DNA of 64,000 nucleotides from Edolisoma coerulescens (taxonomy: Eukaryota > Chordata > Aves > Passeriformes > Campephagidae): contig VWZW01007725.1 in NCBI GenBank assembly GCA_013397115.1, positions 620,245 through 684,244 of the forward strand, in the 5' to 3' direction. Shown here one piece after another: positions 1 to 13,754 of the stretch. The notes below the pieces were generated by a model. It was given only the letters and a program-made list of their open reading frames with translations. It was not told where the DNA came from and did not search any database. Position 1 is the stretch's first letter, and each line of letters begins with the position of its first letter. The position numbers and the translations under genes are program-made.

Positions 1-874
1 TTTCACTCTGAACATCATTAAAACCCAATGCTAACTAAAAAAGTTCTATCTGAAATTACCTTAAAAACTAAGCATACTGCCAGCCACAGTACTTTGGGGC
101 TGAAGGCCTCCAAGTGGAGACCTATCACCCAAGCTCAGAGCTCCAAAGAAGCCTGGGATTTCCTGGGTCCAAGGCTCACGGCAAATCCCATCTGAGGAAA
201 ATGTCAATCTGAATTATAACTTTTTAATGTGACTCATACTGCATTCCCTTTGAGAGAAGCAAAAAGCTTCTCTGAAACAAGACTGTCATTCTAAGCCTAA
301 TTCCAGGCAGATGCAAAGGCCACATTATCCTAAAAACTGTGCTCTTGTGCCAAAATTTATATGATGCCCGGGGCATTGCACTACACAGTAAAAACCCCAT
401 ACAAAGTTATGTGATCCCCTTAAGGGAGAGAGTGTTTATTACCTGCAGTGTCCATTTAAATTAGTAGTAAGACTTCCAGTTGACTTAGCACTAGGATGGG
501 AGGGAAAAGCAAGCAAAAAGAAAAATTGCACAGGGTAAACACAACCCACCATTGTTGCATAACTCTGCCCTGCTGCAATACTTTTCACACAAAGATTTCC
601 CTTTACAAGCATTAATCAGCAGGATTTGCTCTTGCTTTTAAGTGTACAGAACTGGAAGGAAATTAGTAGACTGTGATGTGAATTTAATTGCATTAATATG
701 CAGTAAAAGTATGTCCTTGGCAGAAAATGTTATTACTATACTACTTCTTGTTTTAAATATTAAATACAACTCTCTTCTTCAGAGCTCCTCTTCTAATTAC
801 ACTTTTTATTTTCTAACATACATTTGTGTAGTGGGTTGAAAAAAAACCCTGAGTTGATAGAGAGACTTGTAAGC
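1..874. other. Non-coding stretch, probable CPNE4 intron
   Basis: AT-rich sequence with no recognisable exon, RNA gene or mobile element. If the copine exon further right is read correctly, this lies in the intron downstream of the first coding exon. The short open frame at 642-839 has no recognisable protein features. Confidence 0.6.
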
Positions 875-1345
875 CAATCGCTTCTCGTGATTTCGCATAT
901 CAAAGCCCGCACAGCCGCGGGAAGGGGAGTTTTTGGTTTCCGGTCTCGCCCGGAGGGGTGGCGGAGGCCGGGCCGGGCCCCGCCGGGCCGGGCCGGGGCC
1001 CCCTGCGCCCTCCGCTCTCTCTCCAGCGCAGCGGCACAAATTCTAAGCTGCTGCATGAAAGAGCTGTGAGCAGCTGAAAACAACTATAATTTGCTGCACG
1101 ACTAAACTTGAAGCGGCTCTGAGAGACTGGCGAGTCCCCNNNNNNNNNNNNNNNNNNNNNNNNNNNNNNNNNNNNNNNNNNNNNNNNNNNNNNNNNNNNN
1201 NNNNNNNNNNNNNNNNNNNNNNNNNNNNNNNNNNNNNNNNNNNNNNNNNNNNNNNATTCATGAGAAAGATGTTTTTTTTCACGGCAGCAGATTTTTCTTC
1301 TCCGGGCGGAATCTGTTTTTTTGCTTCCTAACAGTTTGGAAACCA
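875..1345. promoter_or_regulatory. CpG island, candidate promoter, interrupted by an assembly gap
   Basis: From about 880 to 1139 I count roughly 23 CpG dinucleotides, while CpG is scarce in the rest of the window. The core at about 965-1005 is a run of GGGCC/GGCCC units that can fold on itself. A CCAAT motif sits at the left edge near 876, in plus orientation. Base composition returns to AT-rich soon after about 1345. Unmethylated islands of this kind usually mark promoters. It lies over 37 kb downstream of the CPNE4 start exon, so it is not the obvious promoter of that exon. It could drive a shorter CPNE4 transcript (minus strand), an antisense or lncRNA transcript (plus strand), or be an orphan island. 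Orientation cannot be decided from the sequence. Confidence 0.65.
1140..1255. other. Assembly gap (116 N)
   Basis: An unbroken run of N within the CpG island. The missing bases are probably GC-rich, because gaps in short-read assemblies often fall at GC-rich promoters. Frames crossing the gap are meaningless. Confidence 0.99.
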
Positions 1346-4300
1346 CGCTAAGCAGAAGGCACCTCTTATCCTCTCAAACATGGGAGAGACTTTTAAAGAC
1401 TGTAATACTGACCTGAAATCACATGTTTGTTATCTTTTTTGTGCGAGTTGGAAGAAGAGGAGAGTGTTTGGAAGAGAAAGAAAGGGAGAAGTGGGGGGTT
1501 TTGTTTTAAGTTCATATTATTTTCTTTTACCTTTAATTCTGTTAGTAATAAACCTGTTTATATTCTTTAAAGTGTTGAGCCTGCTTTTTGCCCACTCCTA
1601 ACTTCTTACCTCACAGAGAGTAAAGTCAGCGAATGAAACTGTTACACTTAATTAGTGTTTCTGCCTAGTTTCAAAATTAAAACCCACGTCAATTTGTCTT
1701 TCTAAAAGCATTTTGGAAACTAATGACAACTTCCAGGTTGGCTGGATTCCATTCTTTTTAATACAGCCAAGTGACATTTAATTTGAAATCTGACATCACT
1801 TTAAAATATTAATAAGATCAGGGTAGTTTTACACTGTATATTCATCTCAATGATTGAAAGGAGCTTGATGAAGTTGGTGCAGGCCCACCTTAAAATGTGA
1901 AAAATTTGTATCAATATGCACATGAATCTAAATCTATAGAGACAAAAGAATAACACAGATTAAGCTGAGCAGCTAAAGTGCAAATTTTGTTGCCAATTAT
2001 TATCAAAGCCAGAATTTCCTTGAAATCTGCCCAAAGGGAGGCAGCTGCTGGAACGCCCTATGAGAGAGGAAGGGTGTTATGTCCTCCCATAGGAAGCTGC
2101 ATCACCCAACTCCTGGAGCAGCTCCACACACAGCTACTGCCAACATCACACCTTCAACGTCAGCTCCCTTGCTGACAAAAATTAGATCTGTCCAAGGCAT
2201 CATTATGGATGCAGTATGTAATCACTTGAACTGCTGGCAACTCTCTTCCTAGGGAAACTGACATTTCCAACTCACCCTCCCTTTTAAATCACTCCATTTT
2301 CTTTCAAATTCACTTCAGTGGCTTGGACCATGGTGGACCAGCAATTGAAAAAAAAATTGTTGAAGTTGTGGCACAATAGCTGCTAAGTCTGAGGAGATAT
2401 TAAGCTCCTTTTTAGAACCATGCTAGTTTGAACAGTGGGAGCCAGGACACAAAAGCAGAGTGTGTGTGCAGGAGCAGCAATGAGAGGGTGGACAGAGCTC
2501 CTCTGAATGGCTGGAAGAAAAGGTAAAAAATGGGCTTGCTTTAATGGAATCGTGTACGTTAATACTTAACGGCAGAAAACAACACTGAAACACAGAAAGG
2601 GCAGAACACCTGGGAAATCCATGGAAGCACGTACCTATCATGACCCCAAGACGGAAGAGGAGCTGAAACACAGCTTTTTTCCTAGAGTGCCAACACAGAG
2701 AGAACTGAGTTTTTGAATCTGAAAGAAGGAAAATGCCTCCTGCATTACAATTCCTAGTGTGACTCATGAGAGCAAGCTTGGCATACAGAAACATGGCCAG
2801 ATCAAAAACGTACAACTGACAGATTTACTTTTTTCCAGAACATCAGGTACCAAAGATGTACAGCCTTAAAACTGCAATAGCGACAGACAGTGCAATGCAT
2901 TCAGTGCAAGACAAGAAGGATGGCAATGGCAAGTGATGAGAAATCCTAAAACGGGCAGAGTTAAAACCCAGTTCTGTATTTATTATTTTAACCACATACT
3001 GTGCCAGTCCAAGTCATCTTTGGAGATGATGGTGCTGCTTAGTGGTTACAAAGCAGTATAAAAGTTGTGGTTTGGATACATAATCAGACCAGTAGGGGCT
3101 TGGAGAGTCTTCCCTCAATTTCTGGAGGATGGATATAGCTTCTTTGCCTGAACAAAACAGAATATTGTATTTCTCAGGAGTTCATGAGTTATCAGTAAAA
3201 CTGCACTAGTCCCTCATTACACTTAATTTCATTATCATACATAGAAGTACTGAATTTTCATCTCCCCAATCCTACACTCCCTGCAACAAGAGGATGAAAC
3301 ATACTCTGAACCTTCATAGTGGAGCACTCTGTTGTAACCATTGTTTTTGTCTCATTATTCTGACTCTGCCTCATCTTTGTCACTCAAAAGATGAGACAGC
3401 AAATTAGTCTGTGAGAAAAAGACTGAAAAGTGTAACATAGTGCTCATTATTGCCACTGAAAACTGCTGAAGGTGCAACAGTTCTGAAGGAAAATTATTTT
3501 GAATGTCAGATTTACAATAAAGCAATCACATCCAGACTGCGGGCTAGCTGAAAGTCCAACTACTGTCACATGCAGTGATGCCACAAGGGATCAGAAATTC
3601 CAATATAAAAGTAGAGAGCATATTATGCAGCCAACAGAATAAGAGTAGCAAACTCAGTTCAATCTCATCTTTTTGTGTTGTGGGGGGAGGGTTTATTTGT
3701 TTATTTGGGGTTTTTTTTATGGGAAGCCACAGGGAAAAATAAAATGATTGGTTGCCAAATTATGGCAGTTGCTGTTTCAAACATGTAAATATTGTAGTTA
3801 CTTTAAAGGTACTAGTTGTCTCATTTATAACACATTTATTAATTTCTTTCCTCTTGAAATAATTCTTGGAGACATTTTCATGTAAACGTAAGCATCCTTC
3901 AAAATTTTTCATGTATCACTATTTCATTCTTGATATTTTAACCCACATTATTGTCAACGTTTTTTGCCTGCCAGAAAAACTGAAAAGGAAACAAGTTTTG
4001 CTATATTAAAACACTTCGGTGGTACACAATCCTTCTCTGCACAAGTAAAATAAACTCAGAATTACCCTAACTGTCCAAAGAAAGTAAAACCATGATCACC
4101 ACATTTTCCTTGCACCTGTTGAAGTTCATACATAGTCGATTACCTTAGCATTTGATAATGTAGCCACCTGACTTACTGTTTTATAAGTAGAAAAGTAAAG
4201 GTATGTGGTCTTCAAAAAACCCTACCATAAGCATGCTATTGCCACCAGAGGTATAAAAAAATACAGCACAGATCTCACTAATTTCAACTAGACCAATGGA

Positions 4301-7300
4301 CAGAATGTGAAAGACTGAGGCTTTACAGAAAGAAAAAGACTGTTATTCATGCAACCTCCACTTTCATAGTTTTGGCATTAAAACAAGCACAGCTCAGATG
4401 ATCACTCTAAAAAACCAGAATATACTAGAGATGGCTAAGAGAACACTGGTGATTTAACACCTCAGTCTTTCTGTTCTGTTAACCACAGTGATACTTAATT
4501 GATGTTATTTGTTCCATTTTCACAAAAGCCTTTTACAGATGTTTATCAGACAGAAGCAGATAATCAATTTAATTTGTCTAGGACGATTTTCAGTTTAGCC
4601 CACCAAAGCCAAAGATACTAGCATCCATCCTAAAATGTGACTTACTATCTAAAAGCAACGAATCTATCTCTAAGCATCAGATTATTTTCTATGGAGAACT
4701 GGAAAAGGGTAAATCAGCTGAAATAAAGACAGCAAAGGATTTTCATCATTCCCTCCACTCAAATTTGCCATTTACATGACTTTTCATTGAAGATTAATGC
4801 AACTACATATGCTAAGGAGAAAACAGGTTCAGCATTAAAAAAAATGTGCGTGTTGTTCTATGTATTCATTCAATCTATTTGTGCATTTAAACTTTTTGGT
4901 ACTTTGAAAGTAAATGCCTGTACTCATTGAATATAAATATTCATATTACAAGGAAATTATGTTAAGACAATATTTAAAACTGCAAAATTTGGTAAACTAG
5001 GAAACAATTTAAAAACCTGGTAAAAAGTGCTATAAGATTATGCTTTTACTAGACCCCATCTGGTTACAAAAGTATGTATATACAATATTAAAAAATATAT
5101 TTTCTCTCTCAGGAATGCCAAACACTGTTCTTCATGAATATGTATAATTAGATGTTCTCTGTGAGTGAGAAGGAGTAATTAATTCAGTGTTAAACATCAC
5201 AACCTATTACTTGAACTCCATGGCAACCAACATTACCAAATGAGAAAATGAAATTTCAAAGCCTATTTTTAAGTTATTACAGTTACACATTTCCCAAAAT
5301 TTCAAAGGAAGCTTGTGCTGGTTTTGGATACAGACAATTTAACTTCTCCAATTGGTAAAAGATTGAAGTGGCAACTAATGATTTTTGCTTTTATTTTAAA
5401 AATGGCTTGATGTCAGTGAAGAGGAAAGTAGCCAATATTCACAGTAGTCACTCTGCGGTACGCACGGCACTCCTAGGGATGTAATCCCAATGGTTTTCAC
5501 AGTTTTGGACACTTTGATGTCACTGACTGCTCTGAATGAACAGGCCCTCACTGGGGGTTTTGGTTCTTACCTTAATGCTCAAACCAGTGATTTTTACCCT
5601 TGAACCCACTAAGGGTGAAGGTAGGCTGAGGAAAGCCACAGAGAATCAGCATATCTCCAAAATATGAATAGCCTGGCTTAAATGGGGATGTTTGTACCTT
5701 TGTGTTTTCTTCTTTACTCAAACAAAGCCATAAGAGACTACAATGGAGTTCACAATCTTTGGCTTAGGAAGATGGGAACAGCAAATCCAAAATCAATGAC
5801 ATTCAGGAAGGCAAGTTCCAGCACCCAGGGAGGTGTGACTACAGCTCTCTAGGAATGCTGGTGTAAAGGAAAACGGTAGTAAAGAGTGGCATGTCCTCAG
5901 AGAAAACATAGTAATGGCAGAAATACAAATCATACTCTGGATGGAGGTAAGACAGCATACATAGCTAGAGGACAGATTTGATCATGCATTGAGCACATTC
6001 TATACCTTAAATTTAGACGTTTTAAAAGCACCAGGTCAGTCTCTCGAGGACAGGTAAGAAGTACAGTATGAGCTGATATTTTTCAAAGTCAGGCAAGACA
6101 AGGCCATAAATGCAATTAACAAAACATCAGGAATAACAAGAAAGTGTCAGTAAGTATTTTAATATAAGAAGAAAACCAACAAAAGTGTCTGTCTGCTACT
6201 CAGTGAAACTGGGACCTTGTTTAGCAATGTCATAAAGCTGAAAATGGAATACCTTTTTTTGCATCATCATTTTATTAAACATCAATTAGCTCTCATACTT
6301 AGTACCAGCAATAGATGGCGAGATGTCAGTCTTGATTCAGGAAATAAAAGGAATAAAGAATACCTGGGTAAATCAGACATTTTCAGTTTGGTCTGGCTTT
6401 TCTTGAAGAGCTGCTGGATGAGCTGCTGGCATTTATCTGGGAGGTCCTCTGGGATACACTGAGTTACCAGAAGACTGAAAAATGGCAAACAATTAAAAGG
6501 AGGAGCCACAGACCTGTAAATCGAACAGCTTAGCTTCAATTCCCTGAACTGTAACAAAATAAATAATCAAACTACTTGTAAATTCCTAAAAAAGAACACA
6601 AGAAGATGAGCAACAGCATGAATTTGTCAGGAAGAAGACCCATCAAACCAATCTAATTTCCTTCTATGACAAGATAATTCCCTTTGGGGAATAGAGAAAA
6701 ACAGTAGCTGTCATATTGCTTTATTAAGTAGTTTTGAGTTTGATTTCATGTGAAATTCTCTAAAACAAGGTGGAAATATTAGGATACTCTAGAAATGTTT
6801 GGAAAAAGCTATTAAGAAAACATACTTGGCTCATCATAAGTAAAGAGAGATGCATGCATTCAATGATATTCTACACAGAAGTGTCCTGAGTGTGGCATTA
6901 TTGAGTATTTGTCTTAATGAACTGAAGGATGGCAAAAAAAGTTTGTTAAATAGCACTCAGCTGTGAGGGACTTTAAATATATTGGAAAGCAGGACTTAAA
7001 AATTTCTCAGCAAACTGGAGAATAGGCCGAATTGCATGTGCTGCTTGTGAGCTATGTAATGTTCTATACCTCTGCAGAAATAATTAGGTATATCACTGCG
7101 AGTGAGGAAACACATGGCTACAGGGAAGACAATCTGGAGATCCGAAATGTACACATGACAACTGTTTAACCAGACTGCTGAGAAAACTAAAATCATTTTA
7201 CAGCAGTGTATGAGGAGAGGTAGATCTTATGAGATGCACAAAGTAAATCTTTCCACTCAAATTCAAAATGGTACTGGAGCACCTGCTCAGTTTGGTGTAT

Positions 7301-10300
7301 TGGATTTCAAAACAGGAATGACCACCTGAAGCAAGCTCACAGGCAGAATAGTGAAGATGGATCACAGCTTGGGAAAACATGACTTAAAAGGAAAGACTGA
7401 ACAAACCGGTCTTACTGTCTTGAAAAGACTGACAAAAATTTACAAGCAGCAGCTACTTAAAAAGAGGAGGAAACAGCCTGTTCTTCATGCTCAGAGGATT
7501 TAAGTGCTGAAACGGCACAAAAACCCCCTAAGGTTAGATGTAATGGAAAGTAGAATGAAATGAACTTAAAGAGAAACAGTGCTGGAACAGGATGCCCGGG
7601 CATCTCCATCACTGGAGGTCGTGAGGAACAGGCGAGAGAGACATCGGCTTTTAGAGCACAGAAAATGAACACGGTCTTAGGACCTTTCAAGTTCTGTGAA
7701 GGACAGACAAAAGGATCCTTTGCAAGGTATCCAGAAAAAAAACAAATCTGGATGACCTTTTGAAACAACTCAGTGTTAGACATGCCTCTGACCTTACCAG
7801 AATGTGGAAAGAACAGGCACAGCAGTTCTGCAAAGAGAAGTGCTTTCTTTAACACACAACTAAGGCTAAACCAGGCAGTGCTGGGTACTTTAGTGATGCC
7901 TACTGCTACAGTCAAAGCACGTTTTGTGTGTCAGAGATTGCCAGATTAGGTTTCATTTAAGAATCAGACACAGTCAGAGAGGGAAATTTCATTAGACACA
8001 GGCAACAGGTGAGTATTCGAATGAATAAAACACTCAGTTACCAGGGAGCTCACACCATCTGCTGGATTGCTGTTTCTGCTTCCTGAGCAAGCCAGCACTG
8101 CCTGAGAGTTCAGAAGCTTCTGCCTGCAGTGATCTGAAGATATTATCAATCCACTTCCAGCCCAAAAAGGCAGCCCTTTGGTTAAGTTCTCATTGCACTT
8201 CTGTTCTTTCTAAATTATTTCTCAAGAAAGTTTAAAAGACAATTTTCCTTTTCAAGTCACAAGATCTATTTTATCAGAAAAGAAAAGAAGAAAAGACACT
8301 TGATACTAAGTGGATAAGAGTCCGAGTTCTCCCAGCAGGCTGTTAGATGAGATAAGAAATCATGGAGCTAGGCAAAACTTCTGCTGATTTCCCTCTTGAG
8401 CAGATCTATGAATAAAGAGATGCAGTAATTAGTCAGGTAGTTGCATTCTGTTCAAAAGCAAGACTTCACCAATAAATCTTACCAGCTGAGGTTTAAAAGA
8501 ATGATCAGCATTCTCTCAATTTTCTGAGATGATGCCATTTGGGGAACCTGGAGTTGAAAGTAATTACATTATGGATGCATTTCATATACCAGTGAAACTA
8601 CAAAGCATCCTGCTCTGTAACTTGCTGATATTCCAAGGCTGCTCCTCAGCTAATAGAAAATGGCCTGACTCTGCTCGCTGCAAGGGAGCTATGCGAGTTT
8701 AAACTGCTGATGATGTGCATTTACATTTTCATTAGACTACTGAGGAATCTCCAAAGTATGGGAGTAATCAGTCAAGGAGCACACCTGCTGAAAATGCTAA
8801 GACACTGCAGTGGTTGATATTGTACTGAAAAGGAGTGAATGAAACATTCATCCATGTATGTCATTTGTGCCACGAGCAGCATTTTTTATGTTTTTTTATC
8901 TAATATTCTCACAGAGTTTAGGAAACGCCTCCAAAGTGGTTAAACCCCTGATGGTTAATCCCACTGAAAATATTTTCATAGAAATGAAATGCACTACATT
9001 CATTCAGGAGATACCACTAACATTTACCACCCAAATGATATCACTGTCATCAAAGTGTAGGAAAAAAAATACACCGCACCAAAAATCCAGGATAAGGAAA
9101 ATGGAAAATGCTGCAGTGCAGAGTCTAGCACTCTGCTGAGGAGGAACAAGCATGGCCATATGAGAACATCACCAGGTGAAGTGAGATGAAACCAGTGGAC
9201 ACGTCACGAAGGTTTTAACACCACTGCTTCTGATGCTGGGTTTTACACACCTAAGACTGGGTCAGTAACAGTGAACAAACTTTCTTTCCCAAAGCATGCA
9301 AAAGAATATAAGTACATAACTGGGAAATAATTGGCACATGCAATAAATAAGGCAGTTTGAGAGTGGCACTCGGTCTTTGAGCTGTGACATTTCTGATCAA
9401 AGAGCAGTGGACTCTCAGTGAGAGGCTACCACTTCCCTGCCACAAACCATTGCTTTCGCAAGTGGATCCCAGCTTTCAGTTACCTACTACAAAATGAGAA
9501 TGTAATTGGTATGACTCAAGATAGTTAATTTTAAGAAAAGATCTTAGAGCATCCATAAGACGTCCTGCAATGAAATACCATGAACTCAAAACCAATCAAA
9601 ACCACACTGGGTGGTTCCCAGTCACATCTGTAGCTCTCAAGAATTCTTTCCCCTAAATGCTACTTCAACTCTTACTGCTTATTTTTTCACTCACCTGGGC
9701 AGCTCAGATGTTTAGGAAGCCTGTGCTATGTGGTGTGAGAAGCTGAGCTTTTTAATCAAGGAAAAGCCACTGCACGCACCACGAAGGCAGTCAGACCATA
9801 CAGCTGAAAGGGTAAGATCCTACACTTTTAAGTCACAAAATTAATTCTGTTTATACCATGCTTTCTCTTACCATGCTGAAGAAATAACTCCAAATAAATA
9901 GAAAAAAAAGAGTTTGCAAAAATTGTACACAGGAAGGATACAGATAAAAAACTCAGAAAAAGTAGGTTTAAAAATCTTACTAAAAGTAACGTTTCTTGAA
10001 ATACTCCTTTTCTCCACAAAAACACAAGGCCTCTGCATTTTAATGTATGTCTCTCAAACAGTTTCTGATTTCCTAAATCAGTTCAAGGGCTATTTTAAGA
10101 TTAATTTAATATCCTATTGCTATTTAATGACTGCCTGGAAATTGCACAGGAGTGTCTAAAGTAATAAAGCCATTTCTGAAGTAAAAAAATTAAAAAAAAT
10201 TGGACGAGGGTTGGAGAATACTCATCAGAAGAAAGATAAAATTATATAAAGTTGTTTTTCTCCCTTAAACTAAAATATGTTTGCTGATGGTGTGAGGTAC

Positions 10301-13300
10301 ATAATAAAAAGACATCCATTATCATATCACACATTCTTCAGATTCTTTTTTTTGTGTTCTTAAATATCATGCTACAAAGTGTAGAAATAAGTGACATTTG
10401 CTTAAAAGACAATACCTCTTCCTGAATCAAGTACTGAGAACAGAACAGATGAGGGGAAAAATATAACAATTAAAACCCGTTTGGAAAGTACTTTTTCAGT
10501 TCTTAGTTCCAAAGATGATGCATCAAGGCACAGAAGTCAGGAATCCTGTGTTTGCAGGGATGGGATTTATCCTGAGATTGAAGATAGTTCAATTTAATAT
10601 CTATGTGCGAGACAGATTTCTAACTATCCCCTCTGGAGAGGCCAGAGAGCCATCACCTGGTGCGTCTCTCCCTTAGGATGAGATGGATCTGTGTCTCCTT
10701 ACTTCCAGGAGAAGGCAAGGGAGGAGCAGAGTTAAATACAGTCAGAAAAAAACCAAACCCAAACAGCCAGCAGCTACACAGGAACTCCACAACCATTCAA
10801 CACTGGCTGCTGTCACAGCCTTATCACTTTCTGCAAGTGCCTCTTGATAGGCTTTGGAGGGCTTTGGTAAGCTTTATCCAAGTTTGAAAGAGGAAGAGAA
10901 GCCTCCAAGCCAAGTGACTTCCTACAAGTTTGGTGAAAATGAAATACTTGAATTAGTCCTCTGAAGGTCCAGGGTAGTAGGGACACAACTATTTAGTTTT
11001 CTTTTTGTTGGTATTTCTATTTGATATGATGCAGAATAAATATTTGCCCTCACACAGGAGGAAAAAATTAAGATGGGAGCACATGAGATAAAATGCTCAG
11101 CACTTCATGATGTGCAATAATGTTATTGCATATTAATTTTGTTTATGTAGCGCTGTCACACAGCTTAAATAGACACAAACAAACCTTGCATTAGGAAAGC
11201 ATTATTAACGTTACTAGATGAAACAGACTTCTCCGCTTCTCAAGGTTGCCTGTACAACCCTAATTTTGGCCCTTTTGTCTACATCCTTCATAAGACACTT
11301 TGCATGTCCACATCCTCATTTTTTAACCTAACCTTTGCATCATTTAGCATACAGAATAGATGATGTTCACTTAATGAGCAGCTGTCTTCTTCCTTTCTTC
11401 TTGTTGTTCAACGTGTAACCCTTTATCTTATTCACTGAAGATTATTCAAACTGGGCTCTCAAAGCAGCCTTAACAATTTCATGGGGGTTTGCGAGCTGTG
11501 TGATATTTAAGTTCTCTATAATCAGTGACAAGATTATCCACTAAAATCTAATAAATCTTGACTAAACATAAGCTTACTGTTTAGAACATGCTTATTAGTT
11601 TTGGTGATTAGTTTATATGGGCAGATTTGTCCAGAGACAGCAATGGGCATTCCTTTCACCAAACTGCTGGTGGGAGGCATTGCCCCTACCCAAAAAAATG
11701 AATGCATCTTCGAAGACAGGCAGGACAGTATACTGCATTATTGGTTCTCCCTAGCGGAAGGTCTGATGAGAGCAGAGCTGTAGGTAAAGTCACTGTGTTC
11801 GGGCTGGTACAGCTTACACCACGGTGTGTGGCTCAGGCCTGATCCTGAATGTTGGTTTGGGGATCTATCCAAAATTTCGTATGAAATAATTCACCAGCAG
11901 GCTTATACCTATCCTGTAGCATGTCAACCCAAACAGAAGCAGCTTGGCAAAACTGTAAGCAGCTGAGAACAAGTTTTTAGCACGGAAGCATGAAAGGGTG
12001 TTTATAGTCCTAGTGGTGATTTTGTTAATAGAGGAGTGTACTGTTAGCATCCATGGTGGGCTGATTACAGTATAAAGCACTGTGGTGAACTGAACTGTGA
12101 CGCCTTCTTGGCACAGAAGCACCGACACCTAACCAAAGTGGTGTTCATCTTGTCAAACTGGAAATTGAATAGCTGCCACTGAGGACAGCAAAGGCAAAGG
12201 GAAGTGCAGACCACAGGAAAGCATAATGCTCTGACAGCTGAGAATGAAAAGGCAAAGTTAAAGTCAATTCTGGGCAAAGATGCCAGCTATTGCTAAATCT
12301 TGCTTGACCGGAACACGAGACAAGTAGGAGCTGAGATTTCCTCATCCTTTGCCTCACTAAGCTGTAGTCTGTAAAGAAGAAGTCAGTCCTTGGAATCTGA
12401 AATAGCAATGGTGGCTTCAAAAATCATGAGTTGTTGATTTTGTTTTTGTTTTAAAATAGGTACATTGTTCAACAGTTTTAAATTTATGCTATTTTGTAAC
12501 CTTATGGATATATTCTCTCCTGCTTTCTCCACATGAAGTGGAGAAGGGAAAAGAATTTTAAAAGTGGACAGTCATTGTCAGGAAATTAATGCTGGGCATT
12601 AAGAAAAGCAATGTATTTAATGTAATCTTTTCCTGTGGGACTCAAAATATCCTTTTTCCTCATTAGCTGCCCTTTGTTATTAAGTTGGCCTTTGCCTTTC
12701 CATACTGTTAGACATGACAGTGATAAGGTTGAAGAAATCTACTGAAAGAAGGTTTAGTAGCCCATTTCTCCTGACCTCTGGCCCATTTTCATTTTTTCAT
12801 AAAACTCTGAACTACACAAGTTTATTACAAAGCAATTTAGAATAGAGGCGCAGGCGCTGAGGTTCAGCCATTGCACTTCTGAAACTGAAGTGGATGCATT
12901 ACTCTAGAAACACAGATGTCTTTGAATGTGAACCATTAAAACTCTGCCCATAGCAGGAATCTCCTGCAGCAGGAAGCAGAATCTGGTAGAATTTTGTTTC
13001 ATATCAATTTAGATTCCAGTAGTTACAGCATTGTACAATGAATTGGCTGTTTTCCAGAGAATACATCCTGGGTAACTATTCAAGAAGGAATGATAAACAG
13101 ATCAGTGAACTTATACTTCCATGTCAGTAGGAGGAAGACAAGTGAGAAATCGGTCTGACAGTGTTGCTGGGGTGATAAAAAGATTAATAGCAACCAAGTA
13201 TAATACCCAAATTAAGGATGTGAAAGTCAAACAGGAGTCAATTTGACAAATACCAATATAGCAATGTAAATGTAAATCATCGATTACTCTCATTTCCTAG

Positions 13301-13754
13301 GGGACTGAGAGTTTATCAGATTTATGCAACCTCTTGGTAAGACACTGTGGCAAACAGCAGTTAGGATTTCTAAACAGCCAGAGCTACACACGGCATGACT
13401 AATGGCGAAAAGGCACTGGACTAGAAGGCCGAAAGTTTGCCACCCACATTGCTGAAGCCTGCTTGGTTAAATCAAGCTTCAAACTGGGAAGCCAGAGAAG
13501 CACTCCACCCTTGTAAAACAAAAGCAGCTGACTTTACACCACACAGATTATACATCTTTGACAAACTGTGCTTTCTCAAGATCTTTCAGCACAAAAGATG
13601 CAGCTGTAATGCTCTGAAGCTGGCAACTGCTCCACTCTCTCCCTTCCCGTCTCTCCTCCCAGTACCTCTAGTCTGTGAGCAGTGGCTGTGGTAATCCAAA
13701 GTTTTAAAATAATACATGTGGTAAAGAAATGTTGTGTGTCTGGGGAAACACAAA
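1346..13754. other. Long non-coding stretch, probable CPNE4 intron
   Basis: About 12.4 kb with no exon, RNA gene or transposon I can support. Open frames here, including a 152-codon minus-strand frame at 7457-7915, show no family motifs and no splice context. Two small inverted repeats are visible, at 11113-11130 and 12525-12545, and are described under findings. The stretch 11085-11240 is the part most resembling a conserved non-coding element by eye. Confidence 0.55.

Noticed and set aside
824..1069. 81-codon open frame across the CpG island
   Set aside because: Arginine, proline and alanine rich only because of GC-rich sequence. No domain, and the overlapping minus-strand frames are equally open.
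1313..1331. T-rich tract ending CCTAACAG as a plus-strand splice acceptor after the CpG island
   Set aside because: A good-looking acceptor, but no supporting exon, donor or coding content. Such sequences are common in T-rich introns.
900..1346. 148-codon minus-strand frame crossing the N run
   Set aside because: The frame is open only because N codons are not stops, so it has no meaning.
7457..7915. 152-codon minus-strand open frame
   Set aside because: One of the two longest frames in the window and on the CPNE4 strand, but no recognisable family motif and no splice sites around it. Likely chance.
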